The translations under genes and the position numbers were made by a program. Shown here one piece after another: positions 8,372-17,590 of a DNA stretch of 64,000 nt (the stretch's first letter is position 1; each line of letters begins with the position of its first letter). Below the pieces are notes generated by a model. That model saw only the letters and a program-made list of their open reading frames with translations, had not been told where the DNA came from and made no database searches. This DNA is from an uncultured Bacilli bacterium (lineage in GTDB: Bacteria > Bacillota_I > Bacilli_A > RF39 > UBA660): assembly GCA_934182615.1 (NCBI GenBank), contig CAKPRO010000002.1, positions 62,001 through 126,000 on the forward strand, in the 5' to 3' direction.

Positions 8372-8425
8372 TCATTTCTAGACTAAGAGGCTGGAAATGA
8401 CACTAAAAGACCTTGGCTTTTAGTG
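8372..8425 (+). repeat. Twin-hairpin intergenic element, copy 1
   Basis: Two abutting hairpins: arms 8372-8381/8391-8400 (10 bp, one G-U) around the loop ACTAAGAGG, and arms 8401-8409/8417-8425 (9 bp, perfect) around the loop ACCTTGG. It lies after the terminator of the LysM gene and before the promoter of the next gene. Loop pattern and tandem arrangement match the copies at 12441, 39177 and 53971, while the stems are unrelated in sequence. Confidence 0.75.
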
Positions 8426-8436
8426 AAAGGAAAGTA

Positions 8437-8465
8437 TTGCTATATTTAATTATTTAGTGTATAAT
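8437..8465 (+). promoter_or_regulatory. Sigma-A-type promoter
   Basis: TTGCTA, 17-nt spacer, TATAAT; drives the membrane protein gene at 8492. It lies downstream of the twin hairpin, so that element is not part of this transcript. Confidence 0.7.
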
Positions 8466-8491
8466 CTAATTATGATAGGAGAGTTGTTATT

Positions 8492-9574
8492 ATGGTATTT
8501 AGAAGACCTTATGCTTTTTTAATTAAACATTTTAGATTGATACATATTATTCTTTTTATATTATTTGCTTATATTACTTTTAAGGCTAATAGTATATTAA
8601 CTTTTTTTAAAGATTATATTAATTATAAAGGTAGTATGGAGATTATATCTAGTAATTATATTAATGTATGGATATTTATATCTTCAATTTTAATAATAGG
8701 TATATCAATAATTATATTCTTTCTAATGAGATATAAAAAGAAACCTAAATTATTTTATGTTATTACTTCAATAGTTAGTGTTATATCAATAATATTATTC
8801 TTATATTTATATGGTAATATTAGAGCTTTAGAAAGTACTAGTATGGCCGCTAGAGAGATTAGATTACTTAGAGATATTAGTAGATTTAATTATTGGATAT
8901 TATTTATTATGTGTATTCCTACTTTAATTAGAGGATTAGGCTTTGATATTAAGAAATTTAATTTTAATAAAGATTTACAAGATCTTAATCTTAGTAAAGA
9001 AGATAGTGAAGAGATTGAAATTAGTACTAATTTATCTTCGGATAAAATACTTACTACTGGTAGAAGAGGTATTAGAGAACTTAAATATTATTATGCAGAG
9101 AATAAGTTTTTTATAAATATTATATTAAGTGTAGTAGCAGTTATTCTTATACTTATATTTCCATTTAATAAATTTGTTATTCATGGTACGTTAAGTGAAA
9201 AACAAATGTTATCTACAAGATATTTTAATTTTAAAGTTATTGATTCTTATGTATCTGATAGAAATAGAATAAGTAGAGATAATGCTTATGTTATTGTTAA
9301 GTTTAGTACTAAAGGTAAGATTAGTAAATATAATTTTAAATTAGATAATTTTGTTTTAAAAAGTAAAGATAATGATTATATTCCTAGTCTTAAATATTAT
9401 TATTACTTTGATGATATTGGTACAGGATATAAAAGAGAAGAACTTGCTACAAATAAATATAATGAATATATTTTTGTATATAATATTAATAGTGAAGATA
9501 AGAATAGTAAATTTACTTTAAATTATTTAGGTAATGATAGTAAAATAAGACTTACTCCAAGTGTTTTGGAATAA
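8492..9574 (+). CDS. Multi-pass membrane protein with extracytoplasmic C-terminal domain
   Basis: No family recognised. Hydrophobic helices are visible at about residues 13-30, 57-78, 87-107, 133-148 and 208-226, separated by a charged cytoplasmic-type stretch (about 150-205). The last 130 residues (from FVIHGTLSEKQ) are polar, start TLSEKQMLSTRYFNFKV and read like a small beta-sandwich of the kind that follows a membrane anchor (similar in feel to DUF4352 proteins). A GGAGAG site precedes the ATG. It stands alone between its own promoter and a gap of 188 nt. Confidence 0.75.
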   Translation: MVFRRPYAFLIKHFRLIHIILFILFAYITFKANSILTFFKDYINYKGSMEIISSNYINVWIFISSILIIGISIIIFFLMRYKKKPKLFYVITSIVSVISIILFLYLYGNIRALESTSMAAREIRLLRDISRFNYWILFIMCIPTLIRGLGFDIKKFNFNKDLQDLNLSKEDSEEIEISTNLSSDKILTTGRRGIRELKYYYAENKFFINIILSVVAVILILIFPFNKFVIHGTLSEKQMLSTRYFNFKVIDSYVSDRNRISRDNAYVIVKFSTKGKISKYNFKLDNFVLKSKDNDYIPSLKYYYYFDDIGTGYKREELATNKYNEYIFVYNINSEDKNSKFTLNYLGNDSKIRLTPSVLE

Positions 9575-9762
9575 GTTTTATTTTTATTTATTTTGTATTA
9601 TGAAAGATTATATCCATGAATAAATTATAATATATATTGGTAATTTATTTGGTAAATTAAGGAAAATAAGTAATTTTATAATTAATTTTGTAGACTTTTG
9701 TTATAAATTGTTATAAAATATTATTAACAAGGAGATAACTAATTATAAGGAAGGTAAACAAA

Positions 9763-10113
9763 ATGGTTGGTAAAAGAGTAAGAGAACTGAGAATAAAAAG
9801 AGGTTTATCGCAACAAGATTTAGGATTAGCTATTGGTGTTACTAAAGTATCAGTATGTGGTTATGAGAATGGGACTAGAATTCCTAATTTAGAAAAACTT
9901 ATTAAATTAGCAGAAGTACTTGAAACTACGACTGATTACTTACTAGGAAGAGAAGTTCCGGTATGGGACGATGCAAATAGGGCTTATGTAGGATCAGTCT
10001 CCTACGACGATGTTAGTTTTATTACAGAACTTAGACATTATCCTGGACTTTATAATAAGATCATGAAAGATGTTAGAAGGTCTGCTAGTATTATTAATAA
10101 AAAGTTTAATTAA
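9763..10113 (+). CDS. XRE-family transcriptional regulator
   Basis: Small DNA-binding protein with an N-terminal helix-turn-helix (about residues 4-60; LRIKRGLSQQDLGLAIGVTK, then YENGTRIPNLEKLIKLAEVL and DYLLG), the classic Cro/CI layout. The remaining 50 residues contain no recognised sensor domain. A GGAAGG site precedes the ATG. Its stop overlaps an in-frame ATG of the next ORF, but the asnS start is probably 21 nt further on. Target and signal are unknown. Confidence 0.88.
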   Translation: MVGKRVRELRIKRGLSQQDLGLAIGVTKVSVCGYENGTRIPNLEKLIKLAEVLETTTDYLLGREVPVWDDANRAYVGSVSYDDVSFITELRHYPGLYNKIMKDVRRSASIINKKFN

Positions 10114-10133
10114 TGAAAGAAGGAAGATATATT

Positions 10134-11507
10134 ATGTTAGATGTTAAAGATTTATATAAAGAGAGTTATATTGGTAAAGAAATTACTGTTAGTGGTTGGA
10201 TTAAAAGTCATAGAAAGCAAGCTCATTTTGGCTTTATAGACTTATCTGATGGTACTTGTTTTAAAAATTTACAAGTTGTATATGATGATAAATTAAAAAA
10301 ATTTGATGATATTACCAAACTTAAATTAGGTAGTGCTATTACTGTTACTGGTAAGTTAGTTGAATCTCCTAAAGAAGGTCAAGATTTTGAACTTGTACTT
10401 TCATCATTTGTATTAGAAGGTGATTGTCCTGATGATTATCCTCTTCAAGCAAAAGGTAGACCAACAAGAGAATTTTTAAGGGATATTGCTTATTTAAGAC
10501 CTAGAACTAATTTATTTAATGCTGTATTTAGAGTTAGAAGTGTGGCAGCTTATGCTATTCATAAGTATTTCCAAGATAATGGTTATGTATATTTTCATGC
10601 ACCTTTAATTACTTCTTCTGACTGTGAAGGAGCAGGAGAAATGTTCCAAGTTACTACTTTGGATTTAAACAAAGTAGCAGAAACTGGTAAAGTTGATTAT
10701 GATAAAGACTTCTTTGGCAAGATGGCTTCTCTTACAGTATCTGGTCAATTAGAAGGTGAAACTTTTGCTATGGCTTATAAGAAAATTTATACTTTTGGTC
10801 CTACTTTTAGAGCAGAAAATTCTAATACTAAAACTCATGCTTCGGAATTTTGGATGATTGAACCGGAGATTGCCTTCTGCGACTTAAATATGGATATGGA
10901 TATTATGGAAGATATGCTTAAGTATGTTGTTAAGTATGTTTTAGATAATTGTCCTAATGAAATGGAATTTTTTGATAAATTTGTAGAAAAAGGTTTAATT
11001 GAAAAACTTACTAAATTAATTAATAGTCATTTTGTTAGAATTGATCATAAAGATGTTATTAAAATTCTTAAAGAAGCTGATGTTAAATGGGAATTTGAAC
11101 CTGAATATGGTGAAGATATTGCTAAAGAACATGAAAAATATATTACTGAATATTTTGGTGGACCAGTATTTATTAAAAATTGGCCTAAAGATATCAAAGC
11201 CTTCTATATGAAACTTAATGATGATAATGAAACAGTAGCCGCTGTTGACCTTGAAGTACCTGGTGCTGGTGAACTTATAGGTGGAAGTCAAAGAGAAGAG
11301 AAACTTGATGTTCTACTTAAGAGAATGGAAGAACTTGGTATGGAAGAAGAAGGTATGGAATGGTACTTAAATCTTCGTAAATTTGGTGGTTGCTACCACA
11401 GTGGATTTGGTATGGGATTTGAAAGACTTCTTATTTATCTAACTGGCGTTGATAATATTAGAGATGTTATTCCTTATCCTAGAACTCCTGGTAATTGTGA
11501 ATATTAA
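10134..11507 (+). CDS. asnS: Asparaginyl-tRNA synthetase
   Basis: Class II aminoacyl-tRNA synthetase charging tRNA-Asn. The N-terminal OB fold (TVSGWIKSHRKQAHFGFIDL) binds the anticodon; the catalytic core shows motif 2 (FGPTFRAENSNTKTHASEFW) and motif 3 (GFGMGFERLL). The ending NIRDVIPYPRTPGNCEY separates AsnRS from AspRS. The chosen ATG has a GAAGGAAG site; the upstream ATG at 10113, which overlaps the XRE stop, has none. Length of 457 residues is normal. A direct AsnRS suggests that tRNA-Asn need not be made by the GatCAB route. Confidence 0.95.
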   Translation: MLDVKDLYKESYIGKEITVSGWIKSHRKQAHFGFIDLSDGTCFKNLQVVYDDKLKKFDDITKLKLGSAITVTGKLVESPKEGQDFELVLSSFVLEGDCPDDYPLQAKGRPTREFLRDIAYLRPRTNLFNAVFRVRSVAAYAIHKYFQDNGYVYFHAPLITSSDCEGAGEMFQVTTLDLNKVAETGKVDYDKDFFGKMASLTVSGQLEGETFAMAYKKIYTFGPTFRAENSNTKTHASEFWMIEPEIAFCDLNMDMDIMEDMLKYVVKYVLDNCPNEMEFFDKFVEKGLIEKLTKLINSHFVRIDHKDVIKILKEADVKWEFEPEYGEDIAKEHEKYITEYFGGPVFIKNWPKDIKAFYMKLNDDNETVAAVDLEVPGAGELIGGSQREEKLDVLLKRMEELGMEEEGMEWYLNLRKFGGCYHSGFGMGFERLLIYLTGVDNIRDVIPYPRTPGNCEY

Positions 11508-11520
11508 TTAGAGGCATAAA

Positions 11521-11787
11521 ATGAATAAAAAGGAAGTTGAACTTACTAAGTACTTTGATAATATGTGTATTATTTTTAATACTAAAAAGGTTATGTTTAG
11601 TGAGTGGGAAAAGTATTTTAAAAAGTTAAAAGAAACAATAATTAGTGGAGTTACAGATATTGATTATCCTAAGTATGTTGAAGCTTTAAAGAGTTGCCTT
11701 GTATATTGTGAAGATTATGGCGATATGTATAAGTATCGTAAAGATATGGCTAATCTTAAGACTTTTCTTAGATACTTTGAAGTATAA
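11521..11787 (+). CDS. Small hypothetical protein
   Basis: 88 residues, acidic and basic residues mixed, no membrane segment, no recognised family. It looks helical (ELTKYFDNMCII, then WEKYFKKLKETI, then YRKDMANLKTFLRYFEV). It follows asnS by 13 nt with a GAGG site and ends in a terminator, so it is probably the last gene of the asnS transcript. Confidence 0.7.
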   Translation: MNKKEVELTKYFDNMCIIFNTKKVMFSEWEKYFKKLKETIISGVTDIDYPKYVEALKSCLVYCEDYGDMYKYRKDMANLKTFLRYFEV

Positions 11788-11808
11788 CTTAAATGGTTAT
11801 ACTTTTTT
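11781..11808 (+). terminator. Terminator after asnS and the small gene
   Basis: Stem AGTATAAC/GTTATACT, 7-nt loop, then six T; the hairpin overlaps the stop codon of the small gene. Confidence 0.85.
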
Positions 11809-11861
11809 CTTATATATATTTCTTTTTGGTTAATACTATTACTAGAAAGGAGTGTGTATTT

Positions 11862-12407
11862 ATGAAGAAAGTTTTATTACTTATTGCAGTAGTAGCGGTT
11901 TTATCGGGATGTGGAACTAATGATAAACTTACTTGTACTTATGATAATACAGTAGGTGATGTTACTTCTAAGACTGAATATGTTATTGAATATAAAAATA
12001 ATGATATTAAGAAAATAATGGCTACTTATGATTATAAAAGTACTCATGTTGATGGAGTAGGTACTGGTACTGATGGAACTACTAATGATAAAGATGATAA
12101 TAAAGATAATGATGGTATACTGGGTGGTACTGTTGGTAGTGTTTTAGATGATGTTGTTGATGGTATTACTGATGGTATCATTGATATTTCTGGTATTAAG
12201 ACAAGACATGATAATAAGTTTGGTACTTATACTAATATTAAAGGTTTTACTAGTGATGTTAATGTTAATGATGATACTAATTATAAAGTTATTTATACTT
12301 ATGATTTAAATACTTTATCAGATAATGATATTAATAATCTTGGTATTAATAGAGACTTAAATACTTTTAAGACTACTCTTACTAATCGTGGTTTAACTTG
12401 TAAATAG
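11862..12407 (+). CDS. Lipoprotein of unknown function
   Basis: Type II signal peptide with the lipobox LSGC (Cys at about residue 18) after a hydrophobic core, so the mature protein is lipid-anchored outside the cell. The mature part starts with a short beta-like domain (LTCTYDNTVGDVTSKTEYVIEY), has a low-complexity Asp/Asn/Gly/Thr linker (about residues 65-95) and a C-terminal domain ending TTLTNRGLTCK. The pattern 'LTC...V...K...Y...' recalls DUF1307/YehR-type lipoproteins, but I am not sure. The longer reading frame starting at 11793 lacks a ribosome binding site; AAAGGAG precedes the ATG used here. Confidence 0.82.
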   Translation: MKKVLLLIAVVAVLSGCGTNDKLTCTYDNTVGDVTSKTEYVIEYKNNDIKKIMATYDYKSTHVDGVGTGTDGTTNDKDDNKDNDGILGGTVGSVLDDVVDGITDGIIDISGIKTRHDNKFGTYTNIKGFTSDVNVNDDTNYKVIYTYDLNTLSDNDINNLGINRDLNTFKTTLTNRGLTCK

Positions 12408-12440
12408 TTAATGCTTATATATAATATGTATGGTTGATAC

Positions 12441-12496
12441 TTAAGTTAAGACTAGTTAGGCTTAACTTAACCTCTATAGACTATAGGCTATAGAGG
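12441..12496 (+). repeat. Twin-hairpin intergenic element, copy 2
   Basis: Arms 12441-12450/12461-12470 (perfect 10 bp) around ACTAGTTAGG, directly followed by arms 12471-12479/12488-12496 (perfect 9 bp) around ACTATAGG. This is the cleanest copy. It lies between the lipoprotein stop codon and a terminator. The nine bases after the second hairpin loop side (GAGGCATAC) also occur in copy 3. Confidence 0.8.
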
Positions 12497-12512
12497 CATA
12501 CGAAAAAATATT

Positions 12513-12535
12513 ACTCTCTTTCTAGAGAGTTTTTC
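12513..12535 (+). terminator. Intrinsic terminator
   Basis: Stem ACTCTCT/AGAGAGT, 4-nt loop, then five T. It ends the lipoprotein transcript, which would then include the twin hairpin. Confidence 0.85.
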
Positions 12536-12554
12536 TTTGTTAAGAGGTTGTTAT

Positions 12555-12582
12555 TTGAACTAAATTGTGATAAAATTATAAC
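12555..12582 (+). promoter_or_regulatory. Probable promoter of the PFOR gene
   Basis: TTGAAC, 16-nt spacer, TATAAC, about 35 nt before the PFOR start codon. Confidence 0.5.
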
Positions 12583-12616
12583 TAGTAAATATGATAGAAG
12601 AGAAAGAAGGAATATT

Positions 12617-15600
12617 ATGGGTTATAAAACAATGGATGCTAATGAAGCAGTTAGTAGAGTTAGTTATAAATTTACCGAAATAGCAGGTATTTATCCGATT
12701 ACGCCAGCGTCTCCTATGGCGGAGAAAGTTGATGTTTTAGCAAGTAAGGGAGAAATTAATTTCTGGGGTAATAAAGTTAAGGTAATTGAAATGGAATCTG
12801 AGAAAGGAGCTATTGCTACTGTTCATGGTGCACTACAAGCAGGAGTACTTGCTACTACTTATACTGCTAGTCAAGGATTACTTTTAATGATTCCTAGTAT
12901 ATATAAAATGGCTGGAGAAATGCTTCCGGGAGTTATTCATGTAGCTGCTAGAAGTTTATCTACGCATAGTCTTAGTATTTTTGGTGATCATCAAGATATA
13001 TATGCAGTTAGACAAACTGGTGCTTGTATGCTTTCATCTTCTTCAGTGAAAGAAGCTTATCATATGGCTATGGTTAGTCATTTAGCTAGTATTAAGTCTT
13101 CACTTCCTTTTATTAACTTTTTTGATGGTTTTAGAACTAGCCATGAAATTGATAAAGTAAAAGAAATTGATCTTAGTAAATTAGAAACTTTAATTGATAA
13201 GAAGGCTCTTAGAAAGTTTAGAGATAATGGTATGATAAGTGGAGCTACTACTAGAGGAACTGCTGAGAATGAGGATGTTTATTTTCAACATACTGAATCA
13301 AGAAATGGTTATTATATTAAAGCTATAGATAATGTTATTTATTATATGGATAAGATTAATAAGATATGTAAAACTGATTATAAACCATTTAATTATTATG
13401 GAGATAAGTCTAGTGATACAGTTATTATTGCTATGGGTTCAGTATGTGAATGTATCAATGAAGTAGTAGATGACCTTAATAAGAAGGGTAAGAAAGTAGG
13501 CTTAGTTACTGTTCATTTATATAGACCATTTAGTAATAGTTATTTATCTTCAATTATTCCTTCTAGTGTTAAGAAAATTGCAGTACTAGATAGAACTAAA
13601 GAAGCTGGTAGTAGTGGAGAGCCTTTATATTTAGATGTTGTTAATGCTTTAAAAGATAGAGATATTAAAATTATTGGTGGTAGATACGGATTATCTTCTA
13701 AAAACACGACACCCGCTATGATTAAGAGTGTATATGATAATTTAAGTGGTGATATGAAGAGTAATTTTACTATTGGTATTAATGATGATGTTACTAATTT
13801 AAGTTTAGATATTGATAATAGTTATAGACTTGATAATAATAATTATGAAATGCTTATATATGGATATGGTTCTGATGGTATGGTATCGACATCGAAAGAT
13901 ATTCTTAGAATTATTGGTGATAATACTAAGAAGTATGTTCAAGGTTATTTTCAATATGATTCTAAGAAGAGTGGTGGTGTTACTAGAAGTCATATTAGAA
14001 TAGGAGATACTCCTATTAGGAGTAGTTATTATGTTGATAATCCTAATTTTATTGTAGTATCTAAAGATTCTTATATGTATAAGTATGATATTCTTGATAA
14101 TATTAGAGAGGGTGGTACACTTCTTTTGAACACTAATTTAAGTAGTGATGATTTAATTAGAAGTTTACCTAATAAAGTTAAATATTTACTTGCTCTTAAA
14201 AATGTTAATGTTTATACAATAGATGCTTATAAAGTAGCAGGTGAAATGGGTCTTAAGAATAAGATTAATACTTCAATGGAAGTTTGTATTTTTAAGATTA
14301 TGGATATTTATAATATTAATAAAGTTATTAGTATTATGAAAGAGAATATTAAGAGTAGATTTAGTAGTAAAGGTAAAAAGATTATTGATATTAATAATAA
14401 AGTAGTTGATAATTCTCTTAAGTATTTGAAAAAGATTAGTATTGATAGTTCTTGGGTAAAATTAGAATATAATGATAATAAGAAATTAAACTTTAATGAA
14501 ACAATTAATTTACTTAAGGGAGATACACTTCCTGTTAGTAGTTTCTTAGATGTATCTAATGGTGTCTTTGAAGGTGGTACTACTAAGTATGAAAAGAGAA
14601 ATATTGCTGAGTCGATTCCTAACTGGATACCTGAAAATTGTTCTGAATGTAATAAATGTGCTTTTGCTTGTCCTCATGGTGTTATTAGACCTTTCTTACT
14701 TGATAAGGATGATAAAAAGATAGAGTCTATTCCTTCAATTATGCCTAAAGATGTTAATTTTGCTATTGGTATTAATTATGAAGAATGTACGGGTTGCGGA
14801 TTATGTGCAGTTACTTGTCCTGGTAAGATGGGTAAGAAGGCACTAGAAATGGTATCTAATAAGAGACATGATAAAGAATTTGATTATTTACTTAAGAATA
14901 ATATTAATGATAAGTATGATAGTAATATTTTAACTAGTAGAAATATTAGTTTTAGAACTCCTAAATTTGAATATTCTGGAGCATGTGCAGGATGTGGAGA
15001 GACTCCTTATTTAACTAATTTAACTAGAGTATTTAATGATAACTTGGTCATTGCTAATGCTACTGGCTGCTCATCTATATATGGTGGTAGTACTCCTAGT
15101 TTTCCATATAGTATACCTTGGGCTAGTTCTTTATTTGAAGATAATGCTGAATATGGTTATGGTATTCTAAATGGTATTAATATGAAGAGAGATAAGATTA
15201 AGAAATATATGAAGGAGTATCCTAGAAATAAGGTATTTAAAAAATGGCTTAGTAATATGGATAATTATGATATATGTAAAGAAGTATATAAAGAGATTGA
15301 TTATAAGAAACATCCTTATTTAAATGATATGAAAGACTATATCGTTCCTAAATCTATGTGGATAGTAGGAGGAGATGGTTTTGCATATGATATTGGATAT
15401 GATGGGATAGACCATGTTTTATCAAAGAATGATAATATTAATATTATGGTATTAGATACAGAGGTTTATTCTAATACTGGTGGTCAGGCTTCGAAGAGTT
15501 CTAATTATGGGGCTACGGCATCATTTGCTTCAAGTGGTAAAAATAATTATAAGAAAGATTTGGCTAGAATTGCTATGTGTTATCCACATGTATATGTTGC

Positions 15601-15985
15601 TAGTTGTAATATTGGCTATAATAACGAGCAATATCTTAAGGCTTTAAAAGAAGCTAGTAGTTATGATGGACCATCAATTATAATATGTTATAGTCCTTGT
15701 ATCGAACATGGTATTAAGAGTGGTATGGAACACTCACAATCTAATGCTTATTTGGCTACGGAGTGTGGATACTTTATTACTTTTAGATATAATCCTAGTA
15801 CTGGTAAGTTAGTGCTTGATTCTAAAAACCCTGATTTTGATAAATATGAAGATTACTTAATGACTGAGAATAGATTTGCTAATTTAAAGAATGTTAATAG
15901 TGATAATGCTAATATGATACTTGAAGAACAGAAAAAGTGGGCGATGAATAGATTTAATTATTATAAAAGAATAAGTGAGGAGTAG
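12617..15985 (+). CDS. nifJ: Pyruvate:ferredoxin (flavodoxin) oxidoreductase
   Basis: One-chain enzyme that oxidises pyruvate with CoA to acetyl-CoA and CO2 and reduces ferredoxin; the central reaction of fermentative anaerobes. Domains in order: pyrimidine-binding domain I (PITPASPMAEK), domain II, gamma domain, two 4Fe-4S motifs (CSECNKCAFACP and CTGCGLCAVTCPGK), the extra cluster Cys in SGACAGCGETP and the thiamine diphosphate-binding domain (GGDGFAYDIGYDG, NTGGQASKS). 1122 residues is slightly short for the family (about 1170-1230). Oxygen-sensitive clusters point to an anaerobic host. The start is the ATG with AAGAAGG, not the upstream ATG-less extension. Confidence 0.97.
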   Translation: MGYKTMDANEAVSRVSYKFTEIAGIYPITPASPMAEKVDVLASKGEINFWGNKVKVIEMESEKGAIATVHGALQAGVLATTYTASQGLLLMIPSIYKMAGEMLPGVIHVAARSLSTHSLSIFGDHQDIYAVRQTGACMLSSSSVKEAYHMAMVSHLASIKSSLPFINFFDGFRTSHEIDKVKEIDLSKLETLIDKKALRKFRDNGMISGATTRGTAENEDVYFQHTESRNGYYIKAIDNVIYYMDKINKICKTDYKPFNYYGDKSSDTVIIAMGSVCECINEVVDDLNKKGKKVGLVTVHLYRPFSNSYLSSIIPSSVKKIAVLDRTKEAGSSGEPLYLDVVNALKDRDIKIIGGRYGLSSKNTTPAMIKSVYDNLSGDMKSNFTIGINDDVTNLSLDIDNSYRLDNNNYEMLIYGYGSDGMVSTSKDILRIIGDNTKKYVQGYFQYDSKKSGGVTRSHIRIGDTPIRSSYYVDNPNFIVVSKDSYMYKYDILDNIREGGTLLLNTNLSSDDLIRSLPNKVKYLLALKNVNVYTIDAYKVAGEMGLKNKINTSMEVCIFKIMDIYNINKVISIMKENIKSRFSSKGKKIIDINNKVVDNSLKYLKKISIDSSWVKLEYNDNKKLNFNETINLLKGDTLPVSSFLDVSNGVFEGGTTKYEKRNIAESIPNWIPENCSECNKCAFACPHGVIRPFLLDKDDKKIESIPSIMPKDVNFAIGINYEECTGCGLCAVTCPGKMGKKALEMVSNKRHDKEFDYLLKNNINDKYDSNILTSRNISFRTPKFEYSGACAGCGETPYLTNLTRVFNDNLVIANATGCSSIYGGSTPSFPYSIPWASSLFEDNAEYGYGILNGINMKRDKIKKYMKEYPRNKVFKKWLSNMDNYDICKEVYKEIDYKKHPYLNDMKDYIVPKSMWIVGGDGFAYDIGYDGIDHVLSKNDNINIMVLDTEVYSNTGGQASKSSNYGATASFASSGKNNYKKDLARIAMCYPHVYVASCNIGYNNEQYLKALKEASSYDGPSIIICYSPCIEHGIKSGMEHSQSNAYLATECGYFITFRYNPSTGKLVLDSKNPDFDKYEDYLMTENRFANLKNVNSDNANMILEEQKKWAMNRFNYYKRISEE

Positions 15986-15987
15986 TT

Positions 15988-16146
15988 ATGGAAGAAGTAG
16001 AAATTATGATAGATGGTAAAAAAGTAAAAATTACTAGTAAACTATCTAAAGAAGAAATTGATGATAATAGTATGAGATTACTTTTAGATGATACAGTAGA
16101 ATTAGATGACTTAGTAAAGGAAATTAAAAAAGATGAGCAAGAGTGA
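15988..16146 (+). CDS. Small acidic protein (52 aa)
   Basis: Unrecognised small protein, rich in Asp/Glu/Lys (starts MEEVEIMIDGKKVKI, contains KLSKEEIDD and ends KKDEQE). A GAGGAG site overlaps the PFOR stop, 2 nt upstream of the ORF. It overlaps the next gene by 14 nt, so the three genes are likely translated together. No signal peptide. The first half reads as a small beta element, the second as a helix. Confidence 0.65.
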   Translation: MEEVEIMIDGKKVKITSKLSKEEIDDNSMRLLLDDTVELDDLVKEIKKDEQE

Positions 16147-17590
16147 AGAGAGAGAATTATTTTTTGAACATATAAAGAAAATTTATATGCAAAATCCTGA
16201 CTTTGCGGTGACTCCGGATACTATTTATAGTGAACTTAGGTTATTTAATGTTCAAGATGGTGAGCAAACGAGAATTACTCCTGATAGTTTACTCAATATT
16301 CAATATCAACTTAGTAGAAAGTTTAGTGGTACTAAAGGACACATATTTAGTAATGGATATTTCTTAGCATTTGAAAATAGAGGTAAATATGAAAATGACG
16401 ATAACGGTATTATAGATAAATTAAAAAATGGTATCAAGTTATATATTGCTTGTGATATTAATAATCTTTATAAAATAGCAAAGTCTTTATTTAACTATAT
16501 ATTAAAAGAAGATATTGTTTCACAAAGTAAAGTAGCTAAATTTATGCGTAACGATGTATTAGTTGTCAGAGTAAGTACTATAGAAGAAGCAGAAAAGGTA
16601 AGTAAGTTTGTTAATTCTTTGGGATATAATTCTTCAGTTACTCCTAATCCATTCATTTTAAATGATGGAAATACTTCTGTTACATGGGATGGTAGTCTTT
16701 CTTATAATGAAACTTTATCAAAATTACTTAAAAATTATTTTGACGAAATGAAAAGGAAAGGTGAACTTACTTCTGCTGATGAAGAAGGTTTGGCAAAGTT
16801 CATTAGAAAAGAGATATTTTTATGTAAAGATAATCCTCTTTATTTGTTAAATAGATATCAAAATGGTAGAGATATTGCTGATTTTATTCAAACTTCCACT
16901 ATTATTGCGGATAATTTAGGGGGAATACTTACTAAGGAAAAAATTTATGAGTATCAGAAAAATAGAAATAATAATTTAAGTAATAATAAGATAGATTCTG
17001 ACGATGTTAAAGATAAAGTTCTTTATGTTATATATAAACTTTCTAATTATTATGATATTGATTACGTTCATAGAATGTTAGTACATTATTTTAATACTAA
17101 TGAAGTTGAAATATTTACCAGAAGAGATTCGATTAGAGATATAATTATTGATTATTTATCTCCTGAAATATTAAAAAAAGAGATAATTGATATAGGGACT
17201 AAATCTTTTTATGAATGCATTCTGTTAACACTTGATAAATACGATCAAGACCAATGTATATATGCGATTGCAAAAGTTATTTTAACCGGGGAACTTGATG
17301 GACTTACTAGAACATATGATGTTAGAAATAAACTTGGTCTTATTGTTCCTAAGGAATGGCTTGGTGATATTATTAAAAATGGTTTGGCTGATGAGAATAA
17401 AGGAGTTATTGATAGATTTAGTTCGTTATCAAGAGAACAGAAAAAAGTTATTGCTAATCAAATAGGGAATACAGGAAAAAATGAACTTGACGACTTGACA
17501 AGTGATCTGTTAATATTGTCGTCATATGTTTATAGTAATATAAGGAATAACACTTTAAAATTACAGAATAAAAAGATTGGTATTAAATAG
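16133..17590 (+). CDS. Hypothetical cytoplasmic protein (485 aa)
   Basis: No family recognised. No membrane segment or signal peptide. The first 190 residues are mixed alpha/beta (SELRLFNVQDGEQTR, then a conserved-looking VRVSTIEEAEKVSKFVNSLG), followed by a mostly helical C-terminal half (about 200-485). It is translationally coupled to the 52-aa protein upstream and lies in the PFOR transcript. No terminator with a convincing U run was seen before it, and a T-rich hairpin-poor region follows. Confidence 0.75.
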   Translation: MSKSEERELFFEHIKKIYMQNPDFAVTPDTIYSELRLFNVQDGEQTRITPDSLLNIQYQLSRKFSGTKGHIFSNGYFLAFENRGKYENDDNGIIDKLKNGIKLYIACDINNLYKIAKSLFNYILKEDIVSQSKVAKFMRNDVLVVRVSTIEEAEKVSKFVNSLGYNSSVTPNPFILNDGNTSVTWDGSLSYNETLSKLLKNYFDEMKRKGELTSADEEGLAKFIRKEIFLCKDNPLYLLNRYQNGRDIADFIQTSTIIADNLGGILTKEKIYEYQKNRNNNLSNNKIDSDDVKDKVLYVIYKLSNYYDIDYVHRMLVHYFNTNEVEIFTRRDSIRDIIIDYLSPEILKKEIIDIGTKSFYECILLTLDKYDQDQCIYAIAKVILTGELDGLTRTYDVRNKLGLIVPKEWLGDIIKNGLADENKGVIDRFSSLSREQKKVIANQIGNTGKNELDDLTSDLLILSSYVYSNIRNNTLKLQNKKIGIK

